In this document: one piece after another, positions 1 to 4,966 of the stretch
How the letters are laid out: the number at the start of each line of letters is the position of its first letter
Position numbering within the stretch: position 1 is the stretch's first letter
NCBI GenBank assembly: GCA_016212345.1
Contig: JACRGM010000059.1
Coordinates: 1-5,774, forward strand
From: Nitrospinota bacterium
GTDB taxonomy: Bacteria > Nitrospinota > Nitrospinia > SZUA-224
Reading direction: 5' to 3'
DNA: 5,774 nucleotides
The notes under the pieces: model-generated
What the model saw: the letters and a program-made list of their open reading frames with translations, nothing else
Databases searched by the model: none
What the model was told of the DNA's origin: nothing
Translations under genes and position numbers: made by a program

Positions 1-89
1 GAAATAATCAGTGGAAACTATTTAATCCCTGAGCTTCCACCGTCAAGGACTAAGGGGGAATTATTTACAAGGTACTTGTGTACTTGTGA

Positions 90-113
90 CAATTTGAGAA
101 TGTTCCCAAATTG
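90..113. repeat. Near-perfect 24-bp palindrome
   Basis: CAATTTGAGAA and TTCCCAAATTG are inverted copies with one mismatch and a TG spacer. Immediately to the left are an 8-bp tandem duplication GTACTTGT (72-87) and a small inverted repeat ACAAG-GTA-CTTGT (67-79). Positions 1-137 contain no credible reading frame, so this looks like the terminal or intergenic part of a repeat or insertion element and not coding DNA. The right arm contains GTTCCCAA, also seen in a hairpin near 4288. Confidence 0.5.
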
Positions 114-120
114 TACTGAG

Positions 121-140
121 AAAAAAACCGTGAACGGTTA
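121..140 (-). terminator. Terminator-like hairpin, or inserted IS end, at the break of the radical SAM gene
   Basis: Read on the minus strand, AACCG-TTCA-CGGTT forms a short stem directly followed by a run of T residues, the layout of an intrinsic terminator. The stop codon TAA of the truncated radical SAM gene overlaps the start of this hairpin, so the stop is probably supplied by the incoming DNA and not by the original gene. The outermost bases on that strand are GTAACCGTTCACGG. A GTAA-type terminus would suit an IS66-like end whose body runs leftwards out of the window, but that is inference. The stem has only five strong pairs. Confidence 0.45.
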
Positions 141-539
141 CGAATAAATAATAACATCTAAATACTCCGATTCTTTAAAAGTCTCCTCAGGCAATGCCAT
201 TACATGTGTGCCTATAGCCACTGTAATTACCGATGGATTTACCTCTTTGGCAACCTTTGCAACGAGCAGGTCTTTATAGATTGTACATGTGGATGTTGAA
301 AAGAAGACTAAGTCGGGGAGTTCTTTTTTAATAACCTCTTTCACGTCTTCCATAGTTCTCTTAGAGGCATTGGCATCAATAAGTGTATTGTCAAATCCTT
401 CCTTTCTCAAATAACCAGAAATCATCATAAGGTCCAGGGGCGGCTTCCTAAAATCGCTCTTATTGCTCCCATTGCCACCGAAGATTCTCTGATTGCCGAA
501 TTTAGAAACTGCTGGTGGTTCAATAAGCAATATTTTCAA
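138..539 (-). pseudogene. N-terminal fragment of a cobalamin-binding-domain radical SAM protein
   Basis: The 133 residues match the N-terminal B12-binding (Rossmann-like) domain that precedes the radical SAM core in many Fe-S enzymes. The start is MKILLIEPP. A PPLDLMMISGYLRKEGF segment at about 33-49 is the family's P-P-L-x-L...L-A-x-Y-L-R-x-x-G motif. It is followed by a liDAN strand at about 53-57, PDLVFFST near 75-82 and GTHVMALPEET at 110-120, equivalent to the usual GG-P-H-x-x-x-x-P-E motif. The frame stops right after YLDVIIYS, where the family continues with a G-E-x-E segment and then the CxxxCxxC cluster motif. The whole catalytic domain is therefore missing and the piece is almost certainly inactive. 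The start is a TTG preceded by GAGGCGG about ten bases upstream. It lies 33 bp after another minus-strand reading frame, so the two may once have been an operon. The enzyme's substrate cannot be told from this domain. Confidence 0.8.
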
Positions 540-572
540 ATTAGTTATACCGCCTCATAGTTTTGATGATAT

Positions 573-896
573 CTATCCGCTAAAATATCTAATGAAACTA
601 TTCATAACTTTCGATACCCCAAATTCTCTTAACATTGTTGCTATCTCATTTACCGAAAGCTTATTCCTAAAATTTAAAAAATCAATTTCTTTTTCAAGGT
701 CAGAAACAAGTGTTCTGAACCTCTCCCGTTTTATATGGAGACAAAAACAATTTTTCGGGCTTTGGTGATTATAAAGAAAAGGATTAACTGTTCTGTCTAA
801 ACACATTATGCACAGAAATGATGAGGAAATTGGTTGACACCTAAGATATAATAAAATTCCTCCTCTCTGCATCTCACAAGTTAATTGACTCCACAC
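573..896 (-). CDS. Unrecognised protein; only the C-terminal half looks like real coding sequence
   Basis: The frame can be read as 107 aa from a GTG at 896, but no ribosome binding site precedes that GTG. The first ~55 residues, rich in Cys, Pro and Ser, look like translated intergenic DNA. From about position 750 to the stop at 573 the composition changes to a charged helical protein tail (RTLVSDLEKEIDFLNF, then KLSVNEIATMLREFGVSKV). I read this as the C-terminus of a gene that once preceded the radical SAM gene, with its 5' part lost. The stop lies 33 bp from the TTG start of the radical SAM fragment, which fits an old operon. I do not recognise the family. Confidence 0.35.
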   Translation of the reverse strand: MWSQLTCEMQRGGILLYLRCQPISSSFLCIMCLDRTVNPFLYNHQSPKNCFCLHIKRERFRTLVSDLEKEIDFLNFRNKLSVNEIATMLREFGVSKVMNSFIRYFSG

Positions 897-929
897 TTAA
901 GTACAGTTTCAGTTATTTTGCTTCTTTAA

Positions 930-941
930 ATCACCTCCTTT
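930..941 (-). promoter_or_regulatory. Orphan consensus Shine-Dalgarno sequence
   Basis: On the minus strand this reads AAAGGAGGTGAT, a complete complement to the 3' end of bacterial 16S rRNA. No usable start codon or open frame follows at normal spacing: the GTG inside it meets TAA two codons later. It probably marks the 5' end of a gene whose body has been deleted or replaced, or it arises by chance. Confidence 0.4.
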
Positions 942-959
942 ACAATTGCCTTTTCTTTA

Positions 960-1011
960 GGGTGTTTTCACCCCCCTCCCGTCCCCCCTCAAGGGGGGAA
1001 GCGGATTTTTT
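960..1011. repeat. C/G-rich double hairpin block
   Basis: GGGTG-TTTT-CACCC (960-973) is followed by TCCCCCC-TCAA-GGGGGGA (982-999) and then by six T residues at 1006-1011. This kind of C-run/G-run palindrome is a familiar dispersed intergenic element in several environmental genomes. The T run begins six bases after the second stem, so a plus-strand terminator role is possible but not typical. The sequence is sharply different in composition from the AT-rich surroundings. Confidence 0.5.
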
Positions 1012-1030
1012 AAGGCATAAAGAGCTCAAC

Positions 1031-1095
1031 CAAGGGTATATCACAATTTGGACTCCCCTGAACATCGAGCCCAGGTGAGATACGATATACCCTTG
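1031..1095. repeat. 65-nt nested stem-loop
   Basis: The outer arms CAAGGGTATATC (1031-1042) and GATATACCCTTG (1084-1095) are perfect 12-bp inverted repeats. Inside them CTCCCCTG (1053-1060) and CAGGTGAG (1072-1079) pair at seven of eight positions, leaving an asymmetric internal loop and an 11-nt apical loop. The nine bases GTATATCAC occur at 1036-1044 and again at 1095-1103. It lies in the gene-poor stretch 771-1232, where no credible gene was seen. It could be a small structured RNA or a miniature palindromic element; the sequence does not decide. Confidence 0.45.
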
Positions 1096-1232
1096 TATAT
1101 CACTCTACCCAAGTATCCCTTTGTAGGTTGCGTCCCCGCAGAGCCTATATCCGTTTCCCCGGGCATAAATAAGTATACTAAAATTACGACTAAAGTTCAA
1201 TGGGAATACAAAAATTATTATACACTACATTG

Positions 1233-1257
1233 TGACACCAGCTTATAAAGACAAATC
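1233..1257. repeat. Left terminal inverted repeat of the two-transposase element
   Basis: TGACACCAGCTTATAAAG is the start of this end. Compared with the inverted right end, the outer six bases TGACAC are identical, and about 15 of the first 25 positions agree without gaps. Much of the inner agreement is in A residues, so only the terminal hexamer is strong evidence. It begins 35 bp beyond the stop codon of the second transposase. Confidence 0.45.
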
Positions 1258-1264
1258 ATTGTCT
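1249..1264 (-). terminator. Weak hairpin after the second transposase
   Basis: AGACAA-TGAT-TTGTCT followed by TTTATAA on the minus strand lies 4 bp after the stop of the second transposase gene. The stem has only six pairs, two of them G-C, so termination would be inefficient. The overlap with the left inverted repeat means it could equally be part of a transposase binding site. Confidence 0.3.
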
Positions 1265-1267
1265 GTC

Positions 1268-2671
1268 TTATGCTATCACTTTCTCCATGGTGGCCTTGGC
1301 CTTCTTCCCATTACGGTCAGTGAACCTGAGCACAACCTCTCCATCTACCATCTTCACAGATATCACCTCTGTGCTACTGGGTAACTCATATCTCTCACCC
1401 TTAAGGTATATATCTTCAGGAGTGAGTCCACCAAGGGCTTCATTGTAACTCAGGTAGTTCACTTCCCACCTCCATTCTCTTAAGAATCCTTCAATCTTAT
1501 CCTCCACTATTTCTCCTGTTGCCCTTAAATAGACTCTTATTTTTCCTATTGCTCTCCCTATCTTACCGTTAAATGGGGCATACCATCGGGGAGAAGGTAA
1601 ATGATATAGACCCATCCTTCCTATCCCTCTACTGAACTCTTCTCTAAATTCAGGACCATTATCCGTCTTAAATATTAATGGAGCTCCATAACTGAGGATA
1701 AGTCCTCTTATAAATCTCAATACCGCCCTTGTCGAGGTCTCTTTCATGATCTTAATCCCTAATACATATCGGGAGGCCTCATCGATAATTATAAAACCGT
1801 AATATTTTACCTCATCTACCACTACATGGAAAAAATCAGCACACCATGTCATATTAGGCACTAAAAAGGTATGTAGCTTCTTTCTATCCTTCGGAGGCCT
1901 CTTATTCCTTCTCCTATGGTATTCTGAAGGCACTACTCCATCATATTCACCCCTTAATACCTTCGCTACAGTGGATGCGGATACATGAAGATGGGCCCAC
2001 TTAAGCCTCCCCATATAAAAACTTATCTGCCTCGCGCTCCAGTGGGGAAACCGCTCCTTTATCTTCTTTATCACCCTTACTATCCATAAAGGCAACAAGG
2101 ACGGACTACTTAATGGTCTGGAGCTCTTATCCTCCAGATCACCTTCCTTCTCCTTTTTCTCCCAGTTAAGAATGCTCCTCAAACTCTTACCAATAAACTC
2201 AGAGAATTCCTTCTTCGTACCACCAAGCTCAAGAAATACCCTCATAAATTCCAAAATCTTCACCTTTGCCTCCTTACCAAATCTCCTGTATTTAAGACCA
2301 ACATCAAGCTTGAGCTTCTCACTTATCAGGGATAGTAAAAATGTGAGCATCCATAACAGTGTATCCTTTAGTACTACGGCCTTCCTGAGAGTAGAGATAA
2401 TAATATCTCTATCTCTTAGTTCCTCCTTGAGGCTACTTATCTCTTTATTAGCTTTATCTATATCCTTTATATATCCTTTAGGCTTCCTGCCAGTTTTACC
2501 ACGGGCCAATATCCCATCTATAGCTGATTTGAGTTCTCTAATCTTCTTATAATAGCCCTCACTACTTATTCCCATTATTCTGACCACATCACTTACCTTC
2601 TTCTCTCCTAATTCTACCTGATAAAAATATCTCTTAAATTCTTCCTTCCTTTGTGATATGATTCTTTTCAT
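1268..2671 (-). CDS. Second rve/DDE-type transposase, catalytic Glu replaced by Gly
   Basis: A 467-aa integrase-fold protein. I chose the ATG at 2671 because AAGGAGG lies nine bases upstream; a longer 482-aa reading from 2716 has a GAGGAG only two bases away. Order of parts: an HTH-like segment (about 26-47), a charged coiled coil (about 70-103), a hydrophobic helix LLWMLTFLLSLISEKL (105-120), further HTH-like segments (about 131-173 and 207-222), then the RNase H-like core. The first catalytic Asp is in TWCADFF (D279) and the second in KTDNGPEF (D337). The third position falls in PFNGKIGRAIGK, where related transposases have N-G-x-x-E: here it is Gly372, codon GGG, with 34 residues between it and D337, the spacing expected for D-x34/35-E enzymes. 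One A-to-G change from GAG explains it. The protein may be catalytically dead, or it may be a structural or DNA-binding partner of the upstream transposase. The reading frame is otherwise intact. Its translation is probably controlled by the intergenic stem. Confidence 0.85.
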   Translation of the reverse strand: MKRIISQRKEEFKRYFYQVELGEKKVSDVVRIMGISSEGYYKKIRELKSAIDGILARGKTGRKPKGYIKDIDKANKEISSLKEELRDRDIIISTLRKAVVLKDTLLWMLTFLLSLISEKLKLDVGLKYRRFGKEAKVKILEFMRVFLELGGTKKEFSEFIGKSLRSILNWEKKEKEGDLEDKSSRPLSSPSLLPLWIVRVIKKIKERFPHWSARQISFYMGRLKWAHLHVSASTVAKVLRGEYDGVVPSEYHRRRNKRPPKDRKKLHTFLVPNMTWCADFFHVVVDEVKYYGFIIIDEASRYVLGIKIMKETSTRAVLRFIRGLILSYGAPLIFKTDNGPEFREEFSRGIGRMGLYHLPSPRWYAPFNGKIGRAIGKIRVYLRATGEIVEDKIEGFLREWRWEVNYLSYNEALGGLTPEDIYLKGERYELPSSTEVISVKMVDGEVVLRFTDRNGKKAKATMEKVIA

Positions 2672-2743
2672 AGGGGTTTTCCTCCTTATATGGTTAATAA
2701 GGAGATAAGATATCATATCTCCTCAAAAAGAGGAAACCCCTAT
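2670..2743 (-). promoter_or_regulatory. Intergenic RNA stem sequestering the second transposase start
   Basis: In the minus-strand transcript, bases from 2743 to 2727 pair with 2670 to 2687, giving 17 pairs (one G-U) and a single bulged A at 2680. The paired 3' arm holds the entire AAGGAGG ribosome binding site and the A and U of the AUG. The 5' arm starts seven bases after the UAA of the first transposase, close enough for a terminating ribosome to melt it. A competing hairpin, UUUCCUC-UUUUU-GAGGAGA (2736 to 2718), uses the same 5' arm and would free the ribosome binding site. A third stem, GGAGATA/TATCTCC (2701-2722), lies in the loop and conflicts with that competing hairpin. The pairing is read directly; the coupling role is inference. 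Confidence 0.6.
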
Positions 2744-2749
2744 ATCTTC

Positions 2750-3907
2750 TTATCTACCAATCTCTAATATCTTAAGAATCTTTCCATCTGACCAGACCTC
2801 TACCCTTCCTGCTGTCTCAATGATCCGGATATCATGCTCCATGAATTTACCGAACAGATACAATAGAGGCTTACGGCCTATATGAATTGACTCCTCTCCT
2901 TCAGTTGCAGGTTCTTTTATCATATCCATATATCTTTTTACACCCTCTACTACACCAAAGTATCTATCTGAAGGTGTGAATCCTCCAAGCCCTTGATGGG
3001 CCCTTGAGAAATTATAATGTTCAACATATGAGGAGATCCTTGAGGACGCCTCTTCCTGAGAACGAAACACCTCCACATCTATCAGTTCTCGCCTTAAGCT
3101 TTGGTGGTATCTCTCCAACTTCCCAAGTGTCTGGGGATGTCCAGGCGAGGCCTTTATATGCTTTGCTCCTATCTTCTCTAACATCTTCTGGAACTTTGTC
3201 ACACCTTTCCATGCAGTAAACTGCATACCCCGGTCCGTAAGTATCTCTTTGGGAGCACCATACTTAAGTAATGCAGACTTAAGTACCTCTAATACATTCT
3301 CTGCTTCTTGATCCCTGAATAGCCCCCAACCTATGATGAACCTTGAGTGATCATCCATAGAGGTTATTAGATAGAGACGATTCACACCTCGCACAAAAAA
3401 GGTCATAATATCCATCATCCAGAGATCATTAGGATTTGGCCTCTCAAACCTCTCCCATTCGCCTATGTCATGAAGTAGCTCTCCCTCTATCTCCTTCTGT
3501 TTATTGGGATTCTGAACATATGCCCTATCCTGATACTCATCTATGGCACCCTTTACCCCATGTTTCTTAAATATCTTCCCTACTGTGGCTGGACTTAAGA
3601 ATATCCCCTTGAATCTCTTCAGATGTTCAGAGAGACCTTTGGGACCAAACCTAGGATTAATATTCTTCTCCTCTAATACCTTTGCCTCTATCCTCTTCGC
3701 TCTCCTTTTAGGAATCCTCAAAGGAATACTAGGTCTATTCTCTAACCCTTCCTCTCCCTTTTTTTCATAAATACTCTTCCAATGAGAGACTGAAGACTCA
3801 TTGATATTATGCTTCTTGGCTAATTCCAATCTGGATAGCCCTGATGTGATGTACTCATTGATAACCTGCAACTTAAATTCCTTACTATACTTCTTCCCGC
3901 TTGGCAT
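2750..3907 (-). CDS. IS481-like integrase-core (rve) transposase with intact DDE triad
   Basis: A 385-aa DDE transposase, first in a two-gene transcript. Residues 8-50 form an HTH of the IS3/IS481 type (YSKEFKLQVINEY, then LAKKHNINESSVSHWKSIY). A second helical DNA-binding segment at about 66-125 includes the F-G-P-K-G-L and SPATVGKIFKKHGV motifs. The catalytic core follows: D166 in LWMMDIMTF, D225 in EILTDRGMQF, and E265 in SPGHPQTLGKLERYHQSL, with R-x-H-x-x-L downstream (SRAHQGLGGFTP). The C-terminal ~70 residues form a tail ending in basic and hydrophobic strands (HDIRIIETAGRVEVWSDGK). Nothing is disrupted, so the protein is probably active or recently active. AAGGAGG lies six to seven bases before the ATG at 3907. 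In related elements such an enzyme cuts and joins the element ends in the nucleoid. A TTGACA hexamer spans the right border about 95 bp upstream, pointing into the gene, but no good -10 box sits at the right distance. Confidence 0.92.
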   Translation of the reverse strand: MPSGKKYSKEFKLQVINEYITSGLSRLELAKKHNINESSVSHWKSIYEKKGEEGLENRPSIPLRIPKRRAKRIEAKVLEEKNINPRFGPKGLSEHLKRFKGIFLSPATVGKIFKKHGVKGAIDEYQDRAYVQNPNKQKEIEGELLHDIGEWERFERPNPNDLWMMDIMTFFVRGVNRLYLITSMDDHSRFIIGWGLFRDQEAENVLEVLKSALLKYGAPKEILTDRGMQFTAWKGVTKFQKMLEKIGAKHIKASPGHPQTLGKLERYHQSLRRELIDVEVFRSQEEASSRISSYVEHYNFSRAHQGLGGFTPSDRYFGVVEGVKRYMDMIKEPATEGEESIHIGRKPLLYLFGKFMEHDIRIIETAGRVEVWSDGKILKILEIGR

Positions 3908-3976
3908 ATCTTTCCTCCTTCTCTTTCGATTCGCTCAAGAATATGAGCTTTTGGGAGTGAGATGCTATGGAGGCGG

Positions 3977-4001
3977 GGTATCTGTTTTTCAAAAAGTGTC
4001 A
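3977..4001. repeat. Right terminal inverted repeat of the two-transposase element
   Basis: Read inward on the minus strand this begins TGACACTTTTTGAAAAACAG. The outer TGACAC is shared with the left end. The leader between here and the first transposase ATG holds only a small GCTCA/TGAGC inverted repeat (3933-3948) and the ribosome binding site. Confidence 0.45.
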
Positions 4002-4048
4002 ACTAATTTTTTAATAGTAGACGTGCAAAATGTGTGTGTATATTACAA

Positions 4049-4183
4049 GATGAATGGCCACAGATATTTCCTGATCCTGTACTGGCTAATGCGACAATCG
4101 ATCGAATATGGGTCAACCGTAATTGGTGTGGTCAATACAATCAAAGCGTTACATTAAATATTAGTAAGTTCTCAATAAGTTGA
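4049..4183 (+). pseudogene. IstB-like (IS21 helper ATPase) C-terminal fragment
   Basis: The frame reads DEWPQIFPDPVLANATIDR (4049-4105), which matches the conserved W-x-x-x-F-x-D-x-x-L-A-x-A-x-x-D-R block near the C-terminus of IstB, the AAA+ partner of IS21 transposases. The rest of the frame to the TGA at 4181 does not resemble the family's usual tail and may be IS-end DNA: it contains TGGGTCAA and GTGGTCAA about 18 bp apart, like the repeated binding sites of IS21-type ends. The ATP-binding Walker motifs are absent and no start codon is visible. The fragment starts about 48 bp from the right end of the two-transposase element, so that insertion or a deletion beside it may have removed the 5' part. 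Assignment rests on one 19-residue block. Confidence 0.5.
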
Positions 4184-4208
4184 GGTAAGTTACAACATAT
4201 TAATCTCT

Positions 4209-4234
4209 CGTTGCTAAGCTCCTGCTTAGCAACG
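4209..4234. repeat. Palindromic element A (11-bp perfect stem)
   Basis: CGTTGCTAAGC and GCTTAGCAACG are perfect inverted arms around TCCT. The apex AAGCTCCTGCTT is shared with two neighbouring hairpins that have different outer arms. No T run follows, so this is more likely a dispersed palindromic repeat than a terminator. Confidence 0.7.
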
Positions 4235-4235
4235 C

Positions 4236-4265
4236 CTTTGAGTAAGAAGCTCTGCTTCTTCAAAG
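4236..4265. repeat. Palindromic element B (two-part stem)
   Basis: AAGAAGC-TCT-GCTTCTT (4244-4260) is a perfect seven-pair stem. It is extended by CTTTG (4236-4240) and CAAAG (4261-4265), with three unpaired bases AGT on one side. The apex AAGCTCTGCTT is the apex of element A minus one C. Confidence 0.6.
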
Positions 4266-4287
4266 CAGGGGCTTTTGTGACATAAAA

Positions 4288-4313
4288 CGTTCCCAATCAG
4301 GAGCTTGGGAACG
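4288..4313. repeat. Palindromic element C (9-bp perfect stem)
   Basis: CGTTCCCAA and TTGGGAACG enclose TCAGGAGC. On the opposite strand the apex reads AAGCTCCTGATT, so this is an inverted-orientation relative of elements A and B. The stretch 4184-4350 contains these palindromes and no credible gene. Confidence 0.65.
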
Positions 4314-4351
4314 AGAACAAATTATAGCCCTATCCATAGCATAGGAATGGC

Positions 4352-4370
4352 GGTAGCCTGTCTTTTTTTT
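4352..4370. repeat. Degenerate GCCTGTC motif, copy 1
   Basis: GGTAGCCTGTC followed by eight T residues. On the other strand it ends GACAGGCTACC, like the GGGGACAGGCT motif commonly scattered near REP-associated tyrosine transposase (RAYT) genes. A second copy in the same orientation lies at about 4965-4998, on the other side of the small-gene cassette. No transposase of that type is present here. Confidence 0.4.
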
Positions 4371-4379
4371 GAATTTTTA

Positions 4380-4388
4380 TGATATAAT
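4380..4388 (+). promoter_or_regulatory. Extended -10 promoter of the small-gene cassette
   Basis: TGATATAAT contains a perfect TATAAT with the TGn extension that can compensate for a poor -35 box. Indeed no TTGACA-like hexamer is seen 16-18 bases upstream, where the sequence is the T run. Transcription would begin around 4395 and run into the DUF433-like vestige, the DUF4258-like frame and the DUF2283 gene. Confidence 0.6.
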
Positions 4389-4412
4389 TACAATATTGAG
4401 GAGGAAATGAGG

Positions 4413-4454
4413 ATGTTTCCATTAGAAAGAATTGAACTTGATCCAAGAGTATGA
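4413..4454 (+). pseudogene. DUF433-like N-terminal vestige (13 codons)
   Basis: AGGAGG at 4399-4404 sits eight bases before this ATG; the ATG at 4407 is only two bases away and is less likely. The peptide MFPLERIELDPRV then meets TGA. It matches the usual N-terminus of DUF433 proteins, small antitoxin-like proteins often paired with PIN or DUF5615-type toxins, which continue from I-x-x-D-P-x-V into C-x-G-K-P-x-I-x-G-T-R. None of that continuation is present. The following bases belong to a different small gene, so a deletion seems to have fused two genes. The match is short but the ribosome binding site and start position fit it well. Confidence 0.5.
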
Positions 4455-4614
4455 AGAAGAAATTTTTATGGTTATAAATAATCCTGACAAAATAGAAGAA
4501 TCTATAAGAGGAAGGACAAATGCTTATAAGACAATCGGGAAAAGATATATTAAAGTCACCTATAAGAAATTTTCTCATGAAAATCTTATAATAAGTGCTA
4601 TAGATAAAGCATAA
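4432..4614 (+). pseudogene. DUF4258-like small protein, N-terminally truncated
   Basis: The 60-codon frame contains EEEIFMVINNPDKIEES, then GRTNAYKTIGKRYIKVTYKK, then a final beta strand NLIISAIDKA. This is the layout of DUF4258-like or similar RelE/BECR-fold-sized proteins: a helix, N-P-x-x-I/V-x-E, a basic hairpin, and a V-I-T-A-Y-like strand. The expected N-terminal H-A-x-x-R-x-x-E-R segment is missing and replaced, in another frame, by the DUF433-like vestige. Possible starts are TTG at 4432 or 4438 or ATG at 4468, none with a good ribosome binding site, so the gene is probably broken or poorly expressed. It ends 11 bp before the DUF2283 ATG, and DUF4258-DUF2283 pairs resemble toxin-antitoxin modules. 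The family call is by pattern only. Confidence 0.5.
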
Positions 4615-4625
4615 AGGAGGATTGC

Positions 4626-4844
4626 ATGAAAATAGAATATAGCAAAGAGGCAGATGCAATTTATGTATATTTCAGGGAAGAATACGTGGCGAAATCTAAG
4701 GAAATAGAGGATGGGGTTGTAGTAGATTTTGATGAAAAAGGGCAGTTCATAGGCATAGAGGTATTAGACGTAAGCCAGAGGTTCAGTCTATCTGATATAG
4801 TTAACGTGAACATCGAAAATCTTCCTGTCGAAGCTGTGAAATAG
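4626..4844 (+). CDS. DUF2283 domain protein
   Basis: A complete 72-aa DUF2283 protein. It opens with MKIEYSKEADAIYVYF, the family signature Y-x-x-x-x-D-x-x-Y-I/V-x-F. It then has a S-K-E-I-E-D-G-V-V-V-D-F-D segment (about 23-38), G-x-x-I-G-I-E-V-L-D (about 40-49), and a helical tail. AAAGGAGG lies five bases before the ATG. It is 11 bp downstream of the DUF4258-like frame and is probably co-transcribed from the promoter near 4380. DUF2283 has no established biochemical role. It is often found next to small DUF4258 proteins in layouts like toxin-antitoxin pairs, where it would be the presumed antitoxin. Since the partner here seems truncated, this gene may be an orphan. Confidence 0.88.
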   Translation: MKIEYSKEADAIYVYFREEYVAKSKEIEDGVVVDFDEKGQFIGIEVLDVSQRFSLSDIVNVNIENLPVEAVK

Positions 4845-4849
4845 CATAA

Positions 4850-4966
4850 TCTCTCTGCAATTTCTACTTCAGGCTCAATATTGATATTGCAAGATTTGAC
4901 CCCGAAGTATTGGAATCTACAATCAGGCCGAGGGGAATGCCAAGAAAAGGAAGGAAAGAATTATAA
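4850..4966 (+). pseudogene. C-terminal tail of an unrecognised gene
   Basis: After a TAA at 4847 the frame is open to TAA at 4964 and ends ARFDPEVLESTIRPRGMPRK followed by GRKEL. The basic, proline-containing end with a D-P-E-V-L helix reads like the true C-terminus of a larger protein, but no start codon or upstream part exists. The sequence begins only a few bases after the DUF2283 stop. I do not recognise the family. Confidence 0.35.

Larger units (their letters stand above)
1233..4001 (-). mobile_element. Two-transposase insertion element (IS481-like plus second rve/DDE gene)
   Basis: The proposed element is 2769 bp, with TGACAC at the left end and GTGTCA at the right end. It carries two minus-strand integrase-fold transposase genes separated by 33 bp or 78 bp, depending on the start chosen for the second. 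No IS ends are visible between the genes, which argues for one element and not two adjacent insertions. No convincing target-site duplication was found: the left flank ends ACTACATTG and the right flank begins ACTAATTTT. The exact ends are therefore provisional, and the element may have lost or rearranged a border. It contains no passenger genes. Confidence 0.6.

Noticed and set aside
834..862. TTGACA followed by TATAAT and TAAAAT, looking like a sigma-70 promoter
   Set aside because: The spacing between TTGACA and the -10-like hexamers is only about 7 or 12 bases, far from 16-18, and no gene follows on the plus strand.
1048..1248. 66-codon plus-strand reading frame
   Set aside because: It has no ribosome binding site, overlaps the nested stem-loop and the element's left end, and has no recognisable protein pattern.
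2172..2552. 126-codon plus-strand reading frame inside the second transposase
   Set aside because: It is antisense to a clearly coding gene, with a Ser/Leu-rich composition expected from the reverse complement of Lys/Glu-rich coding sequence.
2670..2743. Inverted repeat between the transposases taken as IS termini of two separate elements
   Set aside because: The arms overlap the second gene's ribosome binding site and start codon and do not resemble the TGACAC ends, so an RNA role is more likely.
3801..4157. 118-codon plus-strand frame across the right end of the element
   Set aside because: It crosses the element border and antisense transposase DNA, and its final part is an out-of-frame reading of the IstB-like fragment.
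4209..4313. Possible CRISPR-like or tandem repeat array
   Set aside because: The units are palindromes with differing arms, unequal spacing and one inverted copy; there is no constant direct repeat with spacers and no cas gene.
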